Assembly: GCA_022494885.1 (NCBI GenBank)
Contig: JAGVSM010002777.1
Span: 1-64,000, forward strand
Length of the DNA stretch: 64,000 nt
Direction of reading: 5' to 3'
From: Micrasema longulum
Lineage: Eukaryota; Arthropoda; Insecta; Trichoptera; Brachycentridae
The translations under genes and the position numbers were made by a program. The first letter of the stretch is position 1. The number at the start of each line of letters is the position of its first letter. The notes under the pieces are model-generated. The model worked only from the letters and a program-made list of their open reading frames with translations, searched no databases and was not told the origin of the DNA. Positions 33,840-44,096 of the stretch are shown in pieces.

Positions 33840-34000
33840 TGAAAATGTTTTAAGTATTAAAGTGCAGGCAAAATTGTGAATATTACACAGTGAGTATTGT
33901 GGCCACTCAAACCAGCCAATGACAGGTCATAGGCCCTGTAAATACTTAGACTCATAGTCAAAAATGTTTTTGCTCTGTGTTGCAATTAAGATAGCTTTTA
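33840..34000 (+). mobile_element. TIR-1 copy, body
   Basis: GTGAATATTACACAGTGAG, TGGCCACTCAAACCAGCC, AATGACAGGTCATAGGCCCT, TTTGCTCTGTGTTGCAAT. No termini. Confidence 0.7.
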
Positions 34001-34244
34001 ATAAAATTTATTTTGAAATTATTTATAACTGTGATAATTTCAACTATAAAAAATGGGGTCGGGATTTCTAACCGTTCAGTAGCTTAAGAGCGTGTTGTGT
34101 AATATAAATGATATCTGTGTCATTTTTTTAAATCAAGCTTTTTAGTTGTTTTTTTAGAAAGTGTCAATAAAGGCTAGCTTTTTATCAAACTATACAATCT
34201 CTAGTACGTGTTGTAATCTGGTTTACATTATATATTCTTCTTTT

Positions 34245-34480
34245 TTGTCGTTCCTCAGTTCTGAGGGTCGTGATCATTGATAATCTCTTCAGACATTCCA
34301 TTGCCAATGCGTCTCCACCTATTTTTCACCTTTTGAAGGCATCTTTTCTCTCCTGCTCACGTGTTTTAATTGTCCACGTTTCTGCGCCATATAAGAATAT
34401 TGGTATGAACATTTAAGTTTGCTTCGAGATGCCCCAATCTTGCTAAATTTTGTTCAATCGAATTGTGTCATATTCTGCAA
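34245..34480 (-). pseudogene. RTE-like LINE fragment
   Basis: Minus-strand translation reads PIFLYGAETWTIKTREQER, then a broken ...DALAMECLKRLSMITT...RTEERQ. LYGAETWT is the conserved block between the reverse transcriptase and the C-terminal tail of RTE-like elements. Stops interrupt it. Confidence 0.6.
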
Positions 34481-34626
34481 TTAGGATGCGTTTTTAATTT
34501 TTTAAATGCATGCACCGCTCGCACAGATAGATGAGTCTAAATAAACAAAGCTTTGCACTATTTCAAGGTCTTGGATATGATATATTACATGTTTTATAAT
34601 GTAAAAAAAAAATCCATAATTAAAAA

Positions 34627-34724
34627 AGAGGATCCAGAATTTCAACCTCTTATGTTCTCTGTAGCTGCAAGACGTGATGAGGTATTTATTATACAGTGCC
34701 CTTGAGGTGATTTTCCTAAACATC
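34627..34724 (-). repeat. Family K core, single inverted copy
   Basis: The reverse complement reads AAAATCACCTCAAGGGCACT, then ATCACGTCTTGCAGCTACAG, then GTTGAAATTCTGGATCCTC, matching 51405-51500. Confidence 0.7.
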
Positions 34725-34889
34725 TAGAATAATAATAATAATATTACGGCTTCCTGGGCACATATCGAATCGAAAACACTAGTCAATGGTTCTGGTTATA
34801 TTTCAAATATAGAACTGTTTTTCTTCATCCGCCTGGGCCTGGCTGCTATTTAGTAAAAACGTTAAAAAGAGAAATCTAATGGAGGCAAG

Positions 34890-35175
34890 TCCGCCCCGTG
34901 ATGAAGTGGTTGCTGTGTTTAACTACCATTCTTAAGGTCTTGAATGCAATTCCTGGCAGGATGAAAATTACATATTAATTTTGAAGGTTGTTGAAACGCT
35001 AGATAATTTTCACATTAAAACTATTGTAATTATTATATGTTAAAAAAATAAAATCAATTCAATTTTCCCGGACTAGCACCTAAAGCAAAAGACTGATCAC
35101 CTTGAATTTATGGAACAGATTATCAAAATGCTCATCATTTGGTTAACTAATGCAGTGCCCAATAATAATGATGAA
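34890..35175 (+). mobile_element. SINE-1 copy, old
   Basis: CCCGTGATGAAGTGGTTGC (head), a decayed B box, CCCGGACTAGCACCTAAAGC, AAGACTGATCACCTTG, ACTAATGCAGTGCCC and AATAATGATGAATAAT. Clearly diverged. Confidence 0.6.
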
Positions 35176-35215
35176 TAATATTATAAATAATATAATATTG
35201 ATATCAACAATATTT

Positions 35216-35345
35216 TGAATTTGTCCAAATGTATTTGTAAAGTGGCCACTTAAACCAGCCGTTGACAGGTCATAAGCCCTGTAGATGCCTTGACTTCTAT
35301 ATTACTATCTCTTAAATGTTCTTCATTTCTGTTTTAATATGTGAA
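35216..35345 (+). mobile_element. TIR-1 fragment
   Basis: AAAGTGGCCACTTAAACCAG, TTGACAGGTCATAAGCCCTG, TGCCTTGACTTCTATATTAC, CTCTTAAATGTTCTTCATTT. Confidence 0.7.
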
Positions 35346-35349
35346 TTAA

Positions 35350-36405
35350 ATTAATATGTAATCAATCTGAAAACCATCGTATTAAAATACATTATTTATA
35401 GACTCGTTCATTTTATTTTGATGTGATAGTTATTTCAGAAAAGGTCGGTCATTACAGATATTGCAAACAAACAGGGGATTCTTGTATTAACTGGTAGTTC
35501 TAAAGCCTTGAAATGTTATTATCGTAATTTTACAGTGCTTGTTTTGGTTACAGACTTCAAATTACGAGTTTTATGAAAATTAGACTCATGTTAACACACC
35601 TAAATGTATGAATTAAATTTAATGTTTGTTTTGTGTGCCTTTATTATTTTGATACGGTATGATTAAACATAGTAAAATGCTTCGAATTGTAATTTTCGTT
35701 ATCTTAATAGTTTTCTGCTATATAAACATGGTTTCATTAAAATTAAACTGTATATATTTAGAATGAAAGAATTATATTTTAATATTGAAACAAAAAAGTT
35801 TATTTTTATGCATGATCCCAAATTAATTTTATTTTTTGCACTCCCGAGAGTTTTAAATCTTGTTCATGTTTTAAATTTAAAGATTTATAATTATAATACA
35901 TAAAACTAAGTGAATCTGTTAAATATATTATGATGATAACTGCCTTCAAACAGGATAAAGTAGCATAAAATATTTGAAACGATAAAAAAAATACTGTATC
36001 TACTAAGAAAGTATAAAATTGTATTTCATAATATTATATTTTTTCTGAATAAAAATACATAAACTTCTATGTATTTTATAGTACTTTAGCACATAAAAAT
36101 GGATGATGAGGATAAGACTGATGTATTTGGCTCTAGACTTAACGGTTATAAAACGAGTCTGATTTCTTTTTTTCTCTCACAATATAATTCTTAAACTTTT
36201 CTCAATGTTTAAAAATGTTTATTTTTGCTTTTTCATATTAATGTATAATGTGTATAATTTGTTAATATTTTTGGTTACTTATTGGTGTTTACATGTCACT
36301 ATTGTTATAGTGATGCAATTTTATCATGTTTATTATGTATTTAAATATGGTTATATATGTATAAAAGTGTATTTTTTTTCTTTATATTTATGTTCAATTT
36401 TTATG
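35350..36405. other. AT-rich sequence, no gene seen
   Basis: Hydrophobic AT-driven frames occur (for example 36205-36447) but their codon content reflects base composition only. Confidence 0.4.
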
Positions 36406-36407
36406 TT

Positions 36408-36732
36408 AAAGGTAATTTATGCCATTTATTTAAAAACAAATAAATAAATTAGAAAGGCTGTTTGCTGATTCGGACGCTTGGCTCACGCACAGAAGCATTT
36501 GGGCTTGATTCACATGGAGACACCCATCAAATGTGATTTTTCTCAAACCTGAGTGCAGTAGTTAAAAAAAAAAAAAAAGTTTTTATCATTCCCTTTCTGG
36601 ACCTAAGGCATTGCATTGGTACACCATAGTAGCGTATCTGAATCATTTTTGTCAGGTGTCAGTTCAGGGTATTCTTGTTTAAAATATATACTTAATAAAA
36701 AACAAATGTTCTTTAAAAATTAAATCAATACA
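36408..36732 (+). repeat. Direct duplication, unit 1 (SINE-3 plus SINE-1 fragment)
   Basis: ATGTTAAAGGTAATTTATGC, then a SINE-3 head (36455-36562: GACGCTTGGCTCACGCACAG, CAAATGTGATTTTTCTCAAA), a poly-A run, an inverted SINE-1 3' half (36590-36690: ATCATTCCCTTTCTGG, GCATTGGTACACC) and AAAAATTAAATCAATA. The whole order recurs at 36927-37280. Confidence 0.65.
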
Positions 36733-36925
36733 CTGAGTGATCACTTTACCCTGAAGATGGCTCCTGCAATGGAAGCCGAAACGTCGGAACAAATCCAACT
36801 CACACGGAATTACCCAAAAAAGAAACAAATTAATGGAAAAAATATATATCAGGAAAGCGTGGATGAGATACAACATTATACCTTCTTTTAAACAGTGAAT
36901 AATAAGGTTTCTTAAAAAATGTATA
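36733..36925 (+). mobile_element. Family C copy between duplicated units
   Basis: CTGAAGATGGCTCCTGCAAT, GGAAGCCGAAACGTCGG, AACTCACACGGAATTACCC, AGGAAAGCGTGGATGAGATA, closely matching 32322-32498 over its length. Here GGCT and AGCC between CTGAAGA and GAAAC can pair. Confidence 0.65.
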
Positions 36926-36926
36926 T

Positions 36927-37280
36927 GTTAAAGGTTATTTATGCAATTTATTTAAAAATAAATAAATAAACTAGAAAGGCTGATTCGGACGCTTGGCTCA
37001 CCCACAGAAGCATTCGGACTTGATTCCCATTAAGGACACCATCAAATGTGATTTTTCTCAAACCTAAGTGTTCTGTGCAGGAAGTAAAACCAAAAAGAAA
37101 AAATCGTCATTATCATTCCCTTTCTTTGCATTGGTACACCAATTGCAGCGAATCTTGATAATTTTTGTTAAATGAACGTAAAATGATCATTCTTACGATT
37201 CAGGTGCCAGTGCAGGATATTCTTGTTCAAAAATACACGTTCAATAAAAAAATAATGTCCACAATGATTAAAAATTAAAT
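36927..37280 (+). repeat. Direct duplication, unit 2
   Basis: ATGTTAAAGGTTATTTATGC, the SINE-3 head (36972-37087: GACGCTTGGCTCACCCACAG, CAAATGTGATTTTTCTCAAA, GTGTTCTGTGCAGG), the inverted SINE-1 half (37110-37240) and AAAAATTAAATCAATAAACG. It is diverged from unit 1 by many substitutions and small indels, so the duplication is old. Confidence 0.65.
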
Positions 37281-37289
37281 CAATAAACG

Positions 37290-38190
37290 TTTCTTGTTTT
37301 TATCAAAATTGAATTATTTGGTATTTTGTTGAATTATTTCCTAAGACCGTTTTTGCGTGGAAATAATGGTGTTATTATTTTTTAACAACGAAATATTCAG
37401 ACAATTTAAGTGTACTATTTAATTTTACGTTTTTTCATCATTCGTCTAAAGAGTGGAAAAGTACTCAGTTCTTGTTTCTCTCAGCACAAAAGTAGAGGAA
37501 AACAATTGCGGTTTCCATCTCGCTTTCTCGTTCCCTTTGCATAATTATTTAAGTATTTCTCTTTCGTTTTTCAGTCCCCGTAATCCTCGCTTGCTCTCAA
37601 TGACAGAACAATAATTAGACTCGACGTTCTAGTGCAACCGCTCTTTTCATGAATTGAAGCCACCATAATGGCGTTGGTAAAGCAGTTTGACGAATACACA
37701 ACATTTCGCCATGGTTTAATTTGAATTTTACAAGCAGAATCGCGATACAAAACCTATTTGAAATTCGCTTTGGCTTTTGCAAGTACAAAAACAAAAACAT
37801 GGTTGTTTGTTTAAAAACTTAACAATTATTTTAAATACTTTGTTCAATAACTACGCACATAAGTCCATAGCCAGGAAAAGTTATCTTTTCAAAAACGTTT
37901 TCTTTAAACTAAGACTTAAAGGCGTGAACGGCAGTTTTAAATGCTTTAAAAAACAACAAAAGTAATGGAAAATAATATGAAGCTTAAAATAAAAAAAAGG
38001 CCAAGGAAAACTATATTATGCAGTGTGTGGCCTTATTTTTTTTTTATAAAAATTAAATTAAATTAAATTAAATTAATATTTTTTGCATTGGCTTATTATT
38101 GCAACTTTCAAGAGCTAAGTATATTTTATACAAACCTTGTTTTTATTTTTTTTTGTGTTTTGTAAAAGTTACTCTGTATTATGGACTGCA
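37290..38190. other. Mostly unique sequence
   Basis: 37480-37780 is less AT-rich, with no convincing frame. An AAATT pentanucleotide repeat lies at 38048-38075. Confidence 0.4.
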
Positions 38191-38194
38191 GTAA

Positions 38195-38395
38195 AAAAGT
38201 CATAATTATTTCAAAATAATTACATGTGTAAAATATTGCAAACCAAATGAAAATAATAAATACTGTTTTTTCCATTTTTTATGTCCCAAATTGAGTTGTT
38301 GTAACTCCTGGAAATGTAATTCAATGTATTATACTTGTAAAATACTTTGTGTTATATGATTTATAAATATAAAAATAAAAAAAACTTTTGTAATG
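38195..38395 (+). mobile_element. Family J: retroelement 3' end, second copy
   Basis: TTGTAACTCCTGGAAATGTA, AATACTTTGTGTTATATGAT and a terminal A-rich tail match 5205-5412. Confidence 0.45.
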
Positions 38396-38813
38396 GAATA
38401 AAATAAAAATTGCATTGCAAAATATCTTTTAAACACGAATTCAATAGATTCCATTTGAGAATATTTCTTTTATTGTTTTTTTAAGTGCCTACTTAAAGTT
38501 TATAAACAACAAATCTTAAGATAAAAGTATGTATTTAGGAAGCGTAAATTGTTCATAAACCCTTGTAATGAAACCAGTAAATAACGACAATGAATGCATA
38601 AACAAAATTTTATTCTTCTCAAACAAGAAAACAGGCTAGAGTACCTACATCTGCCTTAGAAGAAAGTATTTGTCCATATAAACGTTGAATTACAGAGACA
38701 TTTAGGGAAGTCTTTTACAGTTTTCCTCGACGATTTTCTTTTGGGGATCCGTAAACTTAATTCAATGGGCTCTCAGGGTCGCAATAGTACACAGTACGTA
38801 CAATATATCACCC

Positions 38814-38942
38814 TTAGTATACCAGGCAGTTGTATTGTCTAGGATTTGGGCAAAGCTGATATGGAAGAATTGAACCGCGCGTAGAGAATACCCGTTTTAT
38901 ATTGAATATGAATGACAATGTTTGAACCCCATATGAATGGAA
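38814..38942 (-). CDS. Candidate coding segment, unrecognised
   Basis: On the minus strand CACAGTTTCAG precedes 42 open codons (SYGVQTLSFIFNIKRVFSTR, GSILPYQLCPNPRQYNCLVY) and TAA. Composition is protein-like, but a second frame over part of the segment is also open, which fits repeat-derived sequence as well as an exon. No family recognised. Confidence 0.2.
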   Translation of the reverse strand, partial: FHSYGVQTLSFIFNIKRVFSTRGSILPYQLCPNPRQYNCLVY

Positions 38943-39064
38943 CTGAAACTGTGAGGATTTTAAGGTTTCAATGGTTCGGAATTTTTATATTTAGTATATG
39001 ACGTCCTCTAGATTATAGAATGAGTTCATTTTGAGATAATCTCACGATTCAATATTGTCTGGAA

Positions 39065-39585
39065 AAATAAGGTTTAATTAACAAAATTTCAACAGAGAGG
39101 GAAAACATTTTCGAGTTAGGGAATATGGAAGTCTAGGCATTTACAAGGTTTATCACCTGTCATTGGTTGGTTTAAGTGTCCATTTTACACACTGTGTAAC
39201 ATTGACCATTCTGCCCAAGTATAAACATCTCAATATCCTCAACTCTTCCATTTGGTTGACTTTTGTGAAGTAAAAGAGCTGAGACCTTTATCATGTGGGT
39301 GAGGTTCAAGGTTTTAGCCCTTTTACTTCACAAAAGTCAACAAATGGAAGAGTTGAGGATATTGGGATGTTTAAACATAGGCAGAATGGTCAATGTTACG
39401 CAGTGAGTAATGTGGCCACTTAAACCAGCCAATGACAGGTCATAAGCCCTGTAAATGCTTAGACTTTCATATTCCCTTCTCAAAAATGTTTTTCCTCTCT
39501 GTCGGAACCAATTTAAATACGAATAACTCGCTAGGGAGGAAATCCAGCCAGTTTGCAAGTATTTGGACATACTTAAAATATTTTT
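39065..39585. mobile_element. TIR-1 palindromic pair
   Basis: 39065-39290 is a TIR-1 body in reverse and 39301-39585 a body in forward orientation, meeting near 39270-39320. Each arm shows TCAACAAATGGAAGAGTTGA or its complement, ATAGGCAGAATGGTCAATGT, TGGCCACTTAAACCAGCC (forward) and the CTCTCTGT end. The forward arm keeps the right terminus CTAGGGAGGAAATCCAGCC and TATTTGGACATAC. The arms are about 200 bases and could fold back on each other. Confidence 0.8.
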
Positions 39586-39708
39586 GAACAAAATATCAAA
39601 TATTTTGACATGAAATTTGTAAAATAAATATATATAGAAAGTGGAAAGGAAAATTTTCCTTTACAGAAGAGCAGATAAAAGTTTTAATTTTGAATTGACA
39701 AATTTGTT

Positions 39709-39993
39709 GGCCTCGTGGTGAAATGATCAGCACGTTCGCCTACCACGCGAGGGATCTCGGGTTCGATTTTCGACATGGTTAATATGAAGTATTTATTTAA
39801 TACTTTGTTTTCACACCAGAATATTTTAAAGTCCCTAGACTGGTACTTTATCTTCATGTTAAAAAATACCCGAAGCATAAGGCTGATCATCTTACCTTCA
39901 TATAACAAAAATGATTAAGATACTATGCAATTGGTGGGCCAATGCAGTGTCCTATGCACAATTATATGTGGAAAGGGAATGATGATGATGATG
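39709..39993 (+). mobile_element. SINE-1 copy, full length with internal insertion
   Basis: GGCCTCGTGGTGAAATGATC, CTACCACGCGAGGGATCTCG, B box GGGTTCGATTTTC, ACTGGTAC, then an extra 24-base stretch repeating ATCTTCATGTTAAAAAATAC before CCGAAGCATAAGGCTGATC, and a clean tail GGAAAGGGAATGATGATG to 39993. Best copy for the tail repeat. Confidence 0.85.
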
Positions 39994-39994
39994 A

Positions 39995-41230
39995 AAAAAA
40001 TGTAGTATTTTAAATGTTTATTTTAATTATTAAGGAATAGTGCCAAAATAATATACAACGGTCGAACAAATAATATACAATGGTAATATGCTACAGCAAT
40101 TATATAGTACTGGTGGTTAAACTAAAGCTGGCACGTTAAGAAAACACACAAACGCATTTAAAGTCTATGGGATGTTCATTAAAAAATACAATGTATTAAA
40201 TGTTAACGAAATATGCTTTTTCTTTTGAAATTCGGTATTGGATTAGAGAGTTGCGTACATGAAATAAAAGTACAATGGGTTAAAAAACTGTAATATTAAT
40301 TGACTAAAATACTTTGTTTCATCATTTTATATTTTTCAAATCATTGATTAAAATGTTGCATTTTAGTAGTCCTTCCAAGAACAAGGGGTAATTAAAATTA
40401 TAAAAATGTATTTTTTTAAATCAATTACTCTAGAACTAGAATGCAAGGTTGTGTTGTGTAGGTTGTTTTAAGTATATAAATAACAAGATTTATTATTTAT
40501 CAATAAGTGTGTAAACATACTTTTTCCGATATGATTTGTAATGTGCATTTTAATTACACTCTATAAATTATTATTAAGGAAACAAAATATAAAATAAAAA
40601 AAATGCTCGTTTAAAAATAAATACTCAAAAATATATGACATAATTGTTTTTTTTTTTGCTCTAATCCAAAAGAGATTTTTAAAAACATTTAATATAACAA
40701 AATAAACATCAAGATTTTTAAAATCAGTATTATGTAGATTAAAAATGTATTTGTGTAAGTTTTGCGAAAGCGCTATCACTTCATAATCGACCTATTCATG
40801 ATTTGATTAAATGAAAATACCTACATATTTATAAACCAGTGTTTTTATTTCATAACTTAATACTCGAACAAATAATTATATTTTTACTATTAGGAATCGT
40901 AGCAAAATTCAGACAAACTCAGAAGCATCCAGTGTATATTGTATTACCATATCATTAGCAACTAATAAAGCAATGGTTGTCTATGTCGAGCTCATAAGCG
41001 CGTCTGAGCGCGAGAGAGACAGATTATTTTCATAATGCGTATGCCGTACAATGTGATACCATGGGCTTAATCACTGATACTACACAATGCGTATGTGTAA
41101 GTATAGCGCACGTGCCAGCTTATAAAAATCCACAAGTACAATAAAACATCTTTAGAAAATAACACATTACAAATCAATATAAATAAAACAAAAAAAGACA
41201 AATATTTAATTCACATGAAATAACCAACTT
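39995..41230. other. AT-rich sequence, no gene seen
   Basis: 40975-41115 is less AT-rich and repeats AATGCGTATG at 41034 and 41086. Nothing else is supported. Confidence 0.35.
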
Positions 41231-41233
41231 GAA

Positions 41234-41375
41234 TCATAAAAAATCTTCAAGGAGTTTCCAAATTAATTCCTTTGTGAACTTAGTACGTTCTTCTAAAATA
41301 TTAAACACTAGGTGCGATTTATGTAGGAAAGGTGCCTCAGACCAAAATTCACTGAGATTTTCTTGAGGCCAATCC
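41234..41375 (-). CDS. Candidate 3'-terminal exon, unrecognised
   Basis: On the minus strand TTAAAAAACAG (acceptor-like) precedes 46 open codons and TGA: DWPQENLSEFWSEAPFLHKS, then VFNILEERTKFTKELIWKLL. The peptide is Trp/Glu/Lys-rich and reads like a folded domain end. No copy elsewhere in the window. ATTAAA occurs about 30 bases downstream on that strand. It could be host or transposon-encoded. Confidence 0.3.
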
Positions 41376-41739
41376 CTGTTTTTTAATCAGAAGTGTATCA
41401 ATCCTTCTATTAGAAAAAAATGATTTTTGGATAATCATTGTATGATCTTGCATACGCCGTTTGTTTGTGAAAACAGTTTTTTCTAAATATGTTCTTTTAA
41501 AGCTTATGTTAAATGCAAATTGAGTTACACGATCGCCCTTATAGGGAACCGATAACAAGACAGACATATAAAGTGCTGTCGACGTGCGCGCGCGCCTGCA
41601 CCAGAAGGACACGAGCAAAAAATATAGTAAAAGACAAGGAATCAATCTCAAAACTTAAAGAAAAATTCTACGTGGAACTTTTTACATCAAATTCAAACCA
41701 TAGCGCATATTAATAAATGTAGGATCTAAATAATTGAAA

Positions 41740-42135
41740 TTGGAAATTGAGCACTATGTAATTGAATATGCCCTGAAATATACGAAAAATTATAAAGCCC
41801 TAGGTGAAAACAAAATTACTAGCAAAACGTAAAAATTATGTGGCAAAAAACTAACAAAAGCCATAAAAATATTACTTGATAATGTTAAGAGAAGGATAAA
41901 GTACCCGATAAGTGGCAAAATGCAGAAATCAAATTATTATTTAAAAAAAACGATAGTGACTATCTTGAAAATTATAGACCAATCGGTCTACTGTCTTATA
42001 AATCGTTAACGAAAATTCTAACAAACCGATTAACAGAAAAACTTGATTTCTATCAACTAGAACAAGGAGGCTTACGCAAAGGCTTTGTGACAAGGGATCA
42101 TATCCAATCAATTTGACAACTTGTAGAAAAGTGAA
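41740..42135 (+). pseudogene. RTE-like reverse transcriptase fragment
   Basis: Plus-strand translation reads KYTKNYKALGENKIT, VPDKWQNAEIKLLFKK, NYRPIGLLSYKSLTKILTNR (41970 on), LDFYQLEQGGLRKGFVTRDH and I..QLVEK. These are the N-terminal reverse transcriptase motifs of RTE-clade LINEs (W.NA.I.LIFKK..., NYRPI.LLS, EQ.GFRKG..T.DH). Stops at about 41827 and 42111 break it. The catalytic YADD part is absent. Confidence 0.8.
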
Positions 42136-42139
42136 TGCC

Positions 42140-43000
42140 AACGTGAATGATGAACGAAAAATTTACGCTCCTCACTTTTTTATATTAATTAGATTGAACA
42201 TTTTTAGAGCTTTTAAAATGCCCAGGCCAAAGCGCATTATTTTAAAGAATACCGCAAACGTATCGGCCCAGTAATCATTTAGTCTATCAGGGTCACACAT
42301 ACGAATTTGGATATTTAAATATAGATAGATTCGTTGTTATCTGTCTACTATAGGCAATCATTGGCTAAATCAATTTATTAAATACAGCGATTGATATATT
42401 TATACTCAGAATCGACTCAGTTCTATGTATTTTTAATATATATATATATTTTTTATTTATTAAGGAAAAACAACAGTTGTTACATAAAAATATAAAAAAA
42501 AATATTCACATCCAGTTAAAGTTTTTCACAAATATAATGAGAGAACATTTTACACAGTAAAGAAAAAAATAATATATTATATAAGACATGAAAAAAAAAG
42601 AGCTCGTAAGAAGGTTAAGGGATGAGGAAATAGAGTAAAAGAGTGGAGGAGAGGGATTTTCATTATAAAGTTGAACAATTAAAAATTTTGAAATTATAAT
42701 AAAATAAACATAATTGAAGGAACATAAACTTATTACACACTGCCAAATGTTTAATTTTAGTGTTTCAAAAAGTTTTTTTCTGACGTCACAAAATTTTGTA
42801 TTCAAAATATCTAAATGGGGACAAAGTAAATTAAATTTGGAGCTGCTACTATATAAATGTAATAAAACAACTGACAAGCCGGTTTCTATGCCATGTCTGT
42901 ATCTTCTTAAATAAAATAAAAATAAAAAAGACAAATCACTTCATAATTTCAACGCTGAGTGAAATGTCAAAATAGATGTGATCTTAGTACTTATAATAGT
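42140..43000. other. AT-rich sequence, possible minus-strand LINE tail
   Basis: 42430-42930 read on the minus strand has a long AT-driven frame and ends in TAATAAATAAAAAATATATA, as a LINE 3' tail might, but no motif is clear. A TA run lies at 42436-42450. Confidence 0.25.
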
Positions 43001-43004
43001 TATA

Positions 43005-43275
43005 ATAATGTGCAAGCCTCCCCTCTGCGACATACGGGGCTACACTTAAGCCTTTCCCTTGAGATTTTCAGTAACGTATGGTACGGAGTTCTATTGCCGG
43101 GATAATAGGCCCTATGGGCGTACCTCAGATAAACGATGCCGCAGGAAAGGGAACCGTTGCCATTATTTTGAATAATGTTTTAGATTCGAAAACAGCGAAC
43201 GTCATTTGTGAGATGACGTCGGCGTCGTCTTTCGGATGATTCAGGCAGTTGTTACTTCAGCCTAGAAATGGCTTA
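43005..43275. other. Unexplained GC-raised block
   Basis: GCCTCCCCTCTGCGACATAC, GGGCTACACTTAAGCC, GCCGGGATAATAGGCCC and GGAAAGGGAACCG. CTTTCCCTTGAG and GGAAAGGGAACC face each other, loosely inverted. No protein-like frame and no second copy in the window. Confidence 0.35.
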
Positions 43276-43992
43276 TTTTATCAATAGAACATCGCGAGAT
43301 ATCCTCCAAATAAGTAATAGAAGATATTTACTTCCTATTTTTCTTTAAAAATATACAGACATACAAGTGTGTATATATTATAAACATATGTCGTCGCTAT
43401 AGTTCATTTAGTCCAACAAAATATTTTGATTAAGTGAACAGGAAGAAGAAGAAGAAGAATTGAGTTAAGTGTATAGGATTTCTGAGAAATCCTTGATTTG
43501 TAAAATTGTAATGAAAAATACATATTCTTGAAAATTGTTTAAGGAATTTTTTAACGATGTTTTTCTTAAGTTGTGATCATTAATTTGCCTGTTTCGTAAA
43601 AAAAAAATTTAAGGTCTATTTCCGCAAATTGGGTTTTTAGTCTGTTGGAAAAAAACAAATTAAAGTGACGATGTGTAACTGAGTTTCTTAATTAGCCATA
43701 CTAAATTCTGTAGAAAAAAAGATTATGATTGTAAGACATTATTAAATTTGACTGCATTGTTTACCCGCTTTTTTTTTTATTTGATAGATTTATTTACATT
43801 TAAATCAAGATAGAAATGACACGACCTCAATATTTCAGTTGTTTCTTTCTCCTTTTTATTTCCTTCCCATCTTCTCTTCTCTCTTCATAGTATAGGGTTA
43901 ATTATTTTTTTCTTTAGTCAATTTTCGATTATAATTTTATTTAAAATTATAAAAGAAGTATAATACCTTAGAATATGTCCATGGACTGGTAA

Positions 43993-44096
43993 TTTTTTCA
44001 AACTTATCGGTTTGGGCAGCTAGAAAGAAATTTAGGCAATATGCCAGCCCTTATATGTATGTTTATTGTATATGTATATCTTTGTAAAAAAAGTAA
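43993..44096 (+). other. AT-rich flank ending in A-rich, tail-like sequence
   Basis: The stretch before the LINE ends GTAAAAAAAGTAAATAAAAAA, like the 3' tail of another retroelement. It would mean the 44-kb LINE abuts or inserted into an older element. Evidence is weak. Confidence 0.25.

Noticed and set aside
36205..36447. 80-codon hydrophobic plus-strand frame
   Set aside because: Phe, Tyr, Ile and Val content follows from T-rich sequence; no initiation context or homology visible.
42506..42934. 142-codon minus-strand frame
   Set aside because: Composition is AT-driven, no motif is recognisable and it is probably untranslated repeat sequence; noted only as a possible LINE tail.
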